Below are positions 7,566 through 12,434 of a stretch of DNA of 12,434 nt, in pieces. Position numbers and translations under genes: made by a program. Source of the stretch: UKL13-2 sp040006575 (GTDB lineage Bacteria; Pseudomonadota; Gammaproteobacteria; Burkholderiales; Usitatibacteraceae); the NCBI GenBank assembly GCA_040006575.1, contig JBDTWS010000120.1, forward strand, positions 1-12,434, read 5' to 3'. Below the pieces are notes generated by a model. It saw only the letters and a program-made list of their open reading frames with translations, did no database searches and was not told where the DNA came from. Within the stretch, counting starts at the first letter, position 1; each line of letters begins with the position of its first letter.

Positions 7566-8270
7566 TTGAATGGCCAATTGCCAATAATGCGCTTGGTCGC
7601 CCGCATTCTTGCCGTACTTTTGGCCACGTCAGTTTTCATGAATGACTGTTGCGCAGCCGGCAATGGCAATAAATACAGGACGAAAGAGAATCTTCTGGTG
7701 CAGCTTCGCCCATTCTACGGTGAGGCACTTCCTAACGAGTCATTCGTCAAGCTTCCAAGTACAACAATGGAGATCCCGGGCGGAAGCAAATTTGAGCTTG
7801 ATCTCGCTTCGTGGAAGTACATCGGCGATATAAGTATCGAATTTATTTTTCAAGAACCTGACTCGCCAGTCGGCGCGCTCCAAAGTGATCTCGTAAAAAT
7901 CGGGCTCGCGCGTCCGGAAGATGCATTGCCGATTGCGATTGCGAATTTGCGGAGAATCAATGGCGAGGCAAAGATCACCGAAGTCACCGGTGGATTGATG
8001 CGCGTGCGTGGTACCAATCCGGACCTCGACAGCGCTTACTTCCTGGATCGCGCGTTGTGGAAAAATCTGGAGTCGCGCTATCCAGAGGGAATCCTCGTCA
8101 GCGTCACTCAGATTGACTCATTGTTATTTGCGCCGCTCTCTCAGCAGAAAGCTGCTGAATATTTGATGCGATCTGCAAATCACAGTTACCGGACAGGTAC
8201 ACGACCGGGCGTTTCTGGTTTGCTATACCTATTCAAGAACGGCAAGTGGACGGCAGTACGGGCGAAATAG
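7566..8270 (+). CDS. Exported DUF1444-like protein
   Basis: A 234-aa product from TTG 7566, or 227 aa from ATG 7587. The N-terminus (VARILAVLLATSVF after two Arg) is a signal peptide with likely cleavage near the CCAAG segment at 28-32, so the protein should be periplasmic; there is no clear lipobox. The mature part follows the DUF1444 (YtpQ-like) pattern: LVKIGLARPEDALPIAIANLRR (about 109-130), a central GGLMRVRGTNPDLDSAYFL segment where the family has its dyad of D/S residues, and a LW..L..RYPEGILVSVTQIDSLLFAP block (about 164-190). The family has no proven biochemical role, and most members I know of are cytosolic, so the signal peptide is unusual. GC is clearly lower than in the flanking genes: 23 of 60 bases at 7801-7860, against 40 of 60 at 9961-10020. 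It closes the three-gene run that begins at 4001. Confidence 0.72.
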   Translation: MNGQLPIMRLVARILAVLLATSVFMNDCCAAGNGNKYRTKENLLVQLRPFYGEALPNESFVKLPSTTMEIPGGSKFELDLASWKYIGDISIEFIFQEPDSPVGALQSDLVKIGLARPEDALPIAIANLRRINGEAKITEVTGGLMRVRGTNPDLDSAYFLDRALWKNLESRYPEGILVSVTQIDSLLFAPLSQQKAAEYLMRSANHSYRTGTRPGVSGLLYLFKNGKWTAVRAK

Positions 8271-8292
8271 GGCTGCGGTGTTTGGCAACCGG

Positions 8293-8341
8293 GGTGAGGT
8301 CATGCAACGTGGCAACTGCGGTCAGGTCTTGCAATGCAGCA
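8293..8341. repeat. Imperfect 22-bp direct repeat (GGTSAGGTCWTGCAA)
   Basis: GGTGAGGTCATGCAACG (from 8293) and GGTCAGGTCTTGCAATG (from 8320) share most bases over 22 positions at a 27-bp offset. It lies just behind the DUF1444-like gene in a 151-bp spacer. GGTCAGGTCTTGCAAT-type strings recall ends of small transposon-related or REP-like elements, but no transposase is present and the assignment is tentative. Confidence 0.5.
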
Positions 8342-8394
8342 TTCACACCAGAGTACTTGCTCGAAAGACTTGGCAAGAATACGCTTAGCAAGAA

Positions 8395-8423
8395 GCCGCT
8401 TGGACCGAATGCGGCGTCGTTTT
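8395..8423 (+). terminator. Possible weak terminator between converging genes
   Basis: GCCGC (8395-8399) and GCGGC (8411-8415) can pair around an 11-base loop, followed by GTCG and four T. The stem is short and the T-run is poor. It lies where the DUF1444-like gene and the HTH gene converge, overlapping the HTH stop. Confidence 0.25.
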
Positions 8424-8655
8424 AGCCGGCAACCTTCCTAACCAACGTCCCCGCATCAAACCCCACCGCCTCCGCGATCTCCACCAGATCAATCACCGAC
8501 AAATCCCGCTCCCCGCTTTCGTACTTCGATACGAAACTCTGCGGACGATCCAGTAGATCAGCCACCGCCTGTTGAGTCAGGCCGGCTTTGCTGCGTTGCT
8601 CGATCAGCAGTTTGCGCAACAGCTGATGTCGCGAGCTATGGATGGAAGTTGCCAT
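8422..8655 (-). CDS. XRE-family HTH transcriptional regulator
   Basis: A 77-aa protein that is nearly all one Cro/C1-type helix-turn-helix domain: LLIEQRSKAGLTQQAVADLL (about 16-35), recognition helix RPQSFVSKYESGER (about 37-50), and a dimer-side helix DLVEIAEAVGFD (about 56-67). The open frame runs on to 8811, but I start at ATG 8655 because the domain begins there and the upstream residues look like read-through of a promoter region. No Shine-Dalgarno site is visible, so translation may be weak or leaderless. A cluster of ATCCC/GGGAT half-sites lies 14-44 bp upstream, which fits autoregulation of a divergent pair with the small ORF on the other strand. Stand-alone regulators of this size are common beside small accessory genes; its target is not known. 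Confidence 0.85.
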   Translation of the reverse strand: MATSIHSSRHQLLRKLLIEQRSKAGLTQQAVADLLDRPQSFVSKYESGERDLSVIDLVEIAEAVGFDAGTLVRKVAG

Positions 8656-8668
8656 AGCATCATTGTTA

Positions 8669-8699
8669 ATCCCGATATAGAATAATCCCAGTTCGGGAT
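8669..8699. promoter_or_regulatory. Candidate operator for the XRE regulator (ATCCC/GGGAT half-sites)
   Basis: ATCCCGA at 8669-8675 is the exact reverse complement of TCGGGAT at 8693-8699, and a further ATCCC at 8685-8689 pairs with GGGAT at 8695-8699 as a tight 15-bp dyad with a 5-base centre. That gives three half-sites in 31 bp between the divergent HTH gene and the upstream limit of the small ORF. Position and symmetry suggest the regulator's own operator. Confidence 0.5.
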
Positions 8700-8810
8700 G
8701 TTGGGCTCTGTTATGGAATTTTCGCGGCAAAAGAATTCGACAAGAAACTAAAAAGAACGAACTCATCACGGGCGGAACAAGCACAGGGGCAACAACGTGC
8801 GGAGCAAGCA

Positions 8811-8996
8811 ATGGATGATTTGAAAACCCGTATCAGAACCAAGCAATGCGAATTTGAAATCCAGCTCGATATCACCACCCGGCTGGCCATGGAATTGCAG
8901 GACTTGAAAGCGCAGGAATACGAAGGCGAAGCGCACGGGCTGCTGCGTCCTGCGCCGCAGGAAGAGTGCGCCTGGATCTTTGATCTCAAAGACTGA
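8811..8996 (+). CDS. Small charged coiled-coil protein, unknown; probable remains of a slightly longer gene
   Basis: From ATG 8811 the product is 61 aa, with GGAG six bases upstream. It is helical and highly charged (KTRIRTKQCEFEIQLDITTR, then LAMELQDLKAQEYEGEA) and ends in CAWIFDLKD. No family is recognised. The same frame stays open upstream to 8670 and still looks coding: from about 8721 it reads FAAKEFDKKLKR, then a Gln/Ala-rich stretch with RAEQA twice. It has no standard start codon there, but an ATG at 8713 lies one frame off, and a single extra T in the TTTT at 8719-8722 would join it to give MEFFAAKEFDKKLKR, a 94-residue protein. So it is either a true 61-aa gene or a frameshifted 94-aa gene, which a sequencing error could also explain. 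It is divergent from the HTH gene and followed by the c-di-GMP gene. Confidence 0.6.
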   Translation: MDDLKTRIRTKQCEFEIQLDITTRLAMELQDLKAQEYEGEAHGLLRPAPQEECAWIFDLKD

Positions 8997-9109
8997 GACT
9001 CAAGCGCTGGTGCGGTTAAGCTGGCATTTGTGGCCTGCGATGCTGCAATCATTGCCCCGGGCAGAGGAGTAATGCAGAATTGCCCGAGGGGGCCCACGGG
9101 AAAACAACA

Positions 9110-11962
9110 ATGAAGATGTACGTGCTCGACGACGAAGTCGCTCGATGCGAGGCGGCGTTGCTGTCTCTTCGCGACGGGCGCGCAGCGGCATCCGTTGAGT
9201 TGGCGTGGCACTTGCGGCAGCGCGATACGCGCCGCGCGCTGGCACTGGCGGACCAGGCAGAGCGCGAGCTCCCGCTATCCCGATTGTCGGATCGTGAATG
9301 TAAACAACTTGCAGCACGCGTAGCGCTGGTCCGCGGCGAAGGTCACTGGCTGTTTGCCGAGCTGGATAGCGCGGAGGCGCAGGCAAACCAGGCACTGAAA
9401 GAATTTACCGTGTTGGACGACGCGCTCGGCTGCGCGGACGCGCATTGGCTGCTGGGCTGGATTGCCAGCGATCGCGGCCTTTCCGCGCACCGCGACAGTG
9501 AGTGGACAGCCATGGCCGTGGAGGCACAGCGCGGCGGTGACAGCTTGCGCGTGGATGTTGCCGATGCGGACCTGGCGCGCTGGTCCGCGTTCACCGATGT
9601 CCAGGCAGCCGTGGCGCGCTGGGGCGATCGCTTTCCCGCCGGCGCGCAGGCAAGAGATCCGGCCGTCGATGTCGGCATGAATGATTTCCACGGCACGGTG
9701 GCCAACCTGTCCAGTGACTACGCCCTGGCCGCGACCTGTCGTATGCGCATGTATGAGTCCGCCATGATGACGGGCCAGGTACGGCGCGCCATCATTGCCG
9801 CCACCAATGCGGGCAACGCCTTCAAGAACCTGAGCTATCCCCACTCCGCGCTGGAGTGGCTGCAGCGCGGGCTGGACCTGGCGCGTCCCACCGGCTGGAA
9901 CAACAGCATCGCCACCTGTCTTTCGCAGACGGCGGAAACGATGCGCCGGCTGGGGCGGCTGGACGACGCGCATGAATTGCTGCGCGAGTCGCTCCTCCTG
10001 CTGGCGCCACTGTCCGGTTCGCGCAGCTATGCACTGGCGCTGGAGTACCTGGGCGATTTGCTGCTCGACCGCGGAGACTTTGCCGCGGCCCTCGATACCT
10101 TCGGCAAATTGCAGGAACGTGCGGACGCACTCAACCAGACCGATTTCCAGCCGGTCGTCAGGCGCGGCCAGGCGCAGGCGCTGTCGCAGCTCGGACGACC
10201 GCAGGAGGCGCTGGTGGCGGCGTTGGACGCGCTGTCGCTGGCGCGCGTGCGACACGATGCCATCCGCCAGATCGATGCCCTGAAAGTGCTTGCCGCTATT
10301 CATCGCCAGCATGCCTTGCCGCCGCCCGACGGCATCACAGTGGCCAGCGCCCCGCTGCATTTCCTCATGCAGGCGCTGGAGGTGGCCACCACGGTAAAGG
10401 GCTACACCGTGCCAGCAGGCTTGCTCGACCAGCTCAGTCGCGAATACGCCGACCTGGGGGACTACCAGCGCGCTTACGAAAAATCCGTCGAGGCGGCGCA
10501 AGCCCGCGCGAAAATCAATTCCGCCGAAGCCGCCAGTCTCGCCAATGCGATGCAGGTGCAGCGCAAGACCGAACGCGTGCGCGCGGACGCCGATCAGCAA
10601 CGACAACTGGCCGCATCCGAGGCCCTGCGGGCCGCGGCGCAAATCGAACGCCTGGCGCATTTTGATTCGATCACGGGATTGGCCAATCGAACATTGCTGC
10701 TCGACCACATGGTGCGCGCCATCGGTCGTGCACGCCGGCAGCAGACCCGGCTTGCCGTGCTCTTCCTTGACCTGGACCATTTCAAGAACGTCAATGCACT
10801 GATCGGCCACCATGGCGGCGACCGCCTGCTGAAATCCGTCGCGGATCGGGTCGTTTCCGCCATGCGCGCCGAATCGGTTCTGGCCCGACTGGGTGGCGAT
10901 GAGTTTGTACTGATGCTGCCGGATTTTGAGACGGAAGGAGATTCCGCTGTGGCTGCGCGTCGCATCCACGAACTGTTGTCAACGCCGTTCGCAGATGGCG
11001 AACACGAATTGCCGGTGAGCGCCAGTATCGGCATCGCCGTATTCCCGGACGACGGGCTGGATCCCGACACACTCCTGAAAAACGCGGAAACGGCCATGCG
11101 CTCGGTGAAGAGCGCCGGGCGCAACGCCATCCAATTCTTCGCGCCCGAAATGGGCGACGCAGTGAAGGCTGCACTGCGCCTCGAGAAACGCCTGCGAACC
11201 GCCATCGAACAAAACGCCTTCGATCTCGTCTACCAGCCGAAAGTAAATGCGATCAGCGAAAAAATCACCGGCATGGAAGCCCTGTTGCGCTGGCGCGATG
11301 CTGCGCTCGATTTTGCCTCGCCCGCACAGTTCATTCCAGTCGCCGAGCGGCTGGGTGTCATCAGCGCCATCGGTGATTGGGCATTGCGCACCGCATGCCT
11401 GCAGAACAAGGCCTGGCAGGCTGCCGGGCTGCCGGCTGTCCCGGTGGCCGTCAATGTATCGGCGCTGGAATTCGAAGACGCCCAGTTTCTTTCGCGGATC
11501 CGAAACGCACTGGCCGCCTCCGCACTCGACCCACGCTACCTGGAAATTGAAATCACGGAGGGCTCGCTGATCAAAGACGCGAACAGCGCCGCCGTCACCC
11601 TGCACGCGGTCAAGGCGCTTGGCGTCAGCATCGCCATCGACGACTTCGGTACCGGCTACAGCTCGTTGGCCTATCTCGGTACTTTTCCCATCGACAACCT
11701 GAAAATCGACCAGTCGTTTGTCCGCGAACTAAGACCGGGACACCACGCGCAGGAAATCACCCGGACTATCATCGGCATCGCGAAACGACTGAATATGAAA
11801 GTCATTGCCGAGGGCGTGGAGACTGCGGCGCAGGCGCAATTCCTGAAAGACGAAGCCTGCGATGAATTGCAGGGATATTTTTACAGTCGCCCGGTTTCGG
11901 CGGACGCGATTGCTTCGATACTGCGCGATGGCCTGGCGCCGTCGTTGTCACGAGTGGGTTGA
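9110..11962 (+). CDS. TPR-GGDEF-EAL bifunctional c-di-GMP synthase/phosphodiesterase
   Basis: A 950-aa soluble protein with no membrane segment or signal. The N-terminal half is an alpha solenoid with TPR-like repeats, clearest at about 227-460 (for example LEYLGDLLLDRGDFAAALDTF and EYADLGDYQRAYEKS). A coiled coil rich in Ala, Arg and Gln (about 460-512) leads into a GGDEF domain (about 515-680) that opens LAHFDSITGLANR and carries an intact GGDEF at 595-599. The RxxD inhibitory I-site five residues before it reads RAES, so product inhibition is probably lost. The EAL domain (about 700-940) keeps EAL (723-725), NVSALEF, EITEGSL, DDFGTGYS (844-851), LKIDQSFV, EGVET (901-905) and QGYFYSRP, so both diguanylate cyclase and c-di-GMP phosphodiesterase activity are possible. 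The TPR part probably senses or docks a partner protein. The start is uncertain: ATG 9110 (weak GGGA), ATG 9116, or TTG 9080, ten bases after AGGAG. Confidence 0.93.
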   Translation: MKMYVLDDEVARCEAALLSLRDGRAAASVELAWHLRQRDTRRALALADQAERELPLSRLSDRECKQLAARVALVRGEGHWLFAELDSAEAQANQALKEFTVLDDALGCADAHWLLGWIASDRGLSAHRDSEWTAMAVEAQRGGDSLRVDVADADLARWSAFTDVQAAVARWGDRFPAGAQARDPAVDVGMNDFHGTVANLSSDYALAATCRMRMYESAMMTGQVRRAIIAATNAGNAFKNLSYPHSALEWLQRGLDLARPTGWNNSIATCLSQTAETMRRLGRLDDAHELLRESLLLLAPLSGSRSYALALEYLGDLLLDRGDFAAALDTFGKLQERADALNQTDFQPVVRRGQAQALSQLGRPQEALVAALDALSLARVRHDAIRQIDALKVLAAIHRQHALPPPDGITVASAPLHFLMQALEVATTVKGYTVPAGLLDQLSREYADLGDYQRAYEKSVEAAQARAKINSAEAASLANAMQVQRKTERVRADADQQRQLAASEALRAAAQIERLAHFDSITGLANRTLLLDHMVRAIGRARRQQTRLAVLFLDLDHFKNVNALIGHHGGDRLLKSVADRVVSAMRAESVLARLGGDEFVLMLPDFETEGDSAVAARRIHELLSTPFADGEHELPVSASIGIAVFPDDGLDPDTLLKNAETAMRSVKSAGRNAIQFFAPEMGDAVKAALRLEKRLRTAIEQNAFDLVYQPKVNAISEKITGMEALLRWRDAALDFASPAQFIPVAERLGVISAIGDWALRTACLQNKAWQAAGLPAVPVAVNVSALEFEDAQFLSRIRNALAASALDPRYLEIEITEGSLIKDANSAAVTLHAVKALGVSIAIDDFGTGYSSLAYLGTFPIDNLKIDQSFVRELRPGHHAQEITRTIIGIAKRLNMKVIAEGVETAAQAQFLKDEACDELQGYFYSRPVSADAIASILRDGLAPSLSRVG

Positions 11963-11979
11963 TGCCGCATTGAGTTAAA

Positions 11980-11999
11980 TGACCCGTATTTCGGGGTCA
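11980..11999. other. Small hairpin (TGACCC / GGGTCA) after the c-di-GMP gene
   Basis: TGACCC (11980-11985) pairs with GGGTCA (11994-11999) around an eight-base loop. No T-run follows, so it is a poor intrinsic terminator. The arms match the GGGGTCA string seen behind the amidase gene. Confidence 0.4.
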
Positions 12000-12144
12000 C
12001 GCGAGGAGGGGATTCACTTGGAGAAGTGGCCTCGCCCAGGCGCAGATAGCGAGAATGACGCATGACCGTCCGCGAAACCCGGGATGCCTCAACCTGGCCA
12101 CATTCAATGCATCAACACGCTATACAACGAAAGGGAGAACAAGA

Positions 12145-12434
12145 ATGTCTGAAATGAAATTCGCTTTACCGGTATTCATCGAAGAAAAACATCATGAAGC
12201 GATTGACCTGGCCGAAACCCCCTTCTTCTATAACGAGGGCGGTCGTCCCAGCTACGTTAAAAAACTGCCGCATGGCGCGAAGCTGATTCAAACCGCACCT
12301 ACCGATGCGCGTGTTTCCTTAGGCAATGAATATGTGGTTTCGCAAATCAAAGGTATCAAGAATACGCCGCCGTATGGCATCGAGACACAGCTGGGATTCA
12401 TCGCGGATCACGTAGCCTATGCGCCGATGTGGGC
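12145..12434 (+). CDS. Unrecognised protein, 5' part, cut by window edge
   Basis: An ATG at 12145 is preceded by AAGGGAG (12131-12137) with a 7-base spacer, the best ribosome site in the window. The 96 visible codons have no stop and give MSEMKFALPVFIEEKHHEAI, then a segment with PFFYNEGGRPSYVKKLPHGAK and NTPPYGIETQLGFIADHVAYAPMW. There is no signal peptide or membrane helix in the visible part, so it is probably cytosolic. Many aromatic and acidic residues suggest a folded globular domain. I recognise no family. The strong ribosome site hints at high translation. It lies 182 bp behind the c-di-GMP gene, so it is probably a separate transcription unit. Confidence 0.75.
   Translation, partial: MSEMKFALPVFIEEKHHEAIDLAETPFFYNEGGRPSYVKKLPHGAKLIQTAPTDARVSLGNEYVVSQIKGIKNTPPYGIETQLGFIADHVAYAPMW

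Noticed and set aside
8301..8388. Short plus-strand frame MQRGNCGQVLQ as a transposase fragment
   Set aside because: Only 28 codons and no motif; a resemblance to element ends is kept only as a repeat note.
8719..8725. Programmed -1 frameshift in the small coiled-coil gene
   Set aside because: The local sequence does not form a standard X XXY YYZ heptamer in frame; a mutation or sequencing error is simpler.
9275..10969. 564-codon open frame on the minus strand opposite the TPR-GGDEF gene
   Set aside because: It is a shadow of a GC-rich gene: Gln/Arg/Gly-rich, with no domain, and the plus strand has clear TPR and GGDEF motifs.
12121..12126. TATACA as a -10 box before the last gene
   Set aside because: No -35 at suitable spacing, and transcription would start inside the ribosome binding site.

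Overview
The window looks like chromosome of a GC-rich Gram-negative bacterium, most likely a proteobacterium. The evidence is a lipoprotein signal with a lipobox, Sec-type signals on several proteins, Shine-Dalgarno sites, a TPR-GGDEF-EAL c-di-GMP enzyme, and a secreted protein of the kind I associate with Xanthomonadales-like and related proteobacteria (InlB-like repeat, PPC-like repeats, dockerin-like tail). The genus cannot be read from the sequence.

Layout. (1) 2-1573 (+): 3' end of a large secreted multidomain protein, cut by the window edge, followed by a decaying 13-bp tandem repeat (1588-1691). (2) 1709-2488 (-): a six-helix voltage-gated K+ channel with an intact TTIGYGD filter. (3) 2489-2843: a 355-bp gene-free divergent spacer with two perfect 12-bp palindromes. 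(4) 2844-3827 (+): a lipoprotein amidase of the DUF1460 (NlpC/P60-like) type, followed by a triple short direct repeat and a hairpin plus T-run terminator. (5) 4001-8270 (+): three adjacent, poorly characterised genes, with GC falling clearly in the last one. They are a 917-aa exported helical-repeat protein with an NTF2-like tail, a two-helix membrane protein, and an exported DUF1444-like protein. A 31-codon remnant of a cold-shock-domain gene lies between the first two and overlaps the second start as ATGA. (6) 8422-8655 (-): a small XRE/HTH regulator, with three ATCCC-type half-sites in front of it. Divergent from it is a small charged coiled-coil ORF (8811-8996, perhaps originally from 8713). 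(7) 9110-11962 (+): a cytosolic TPR-GGDEF-EAL protein with both catalytic signatures intact and a degenerate I-site. (8) 12145 to the edge (+): the start of an unrecognised gene with a strong ribosome binding site.

How it fits together. Most of the window concerns the cell envelope and signalling: surface adhesion or substrate binding, K+ flux, murein editing and c-di-GMP turnover. The strongest candidate for something undescribed is the 4001-8270 trio, which behaves like one transcription unit of exported or membrane proteins without assigned function and is flanked by short GGGGTCA-type repeats. No tRNA, rRNA, CRISPR array, intact insertion sequence or integrase gene was seen.
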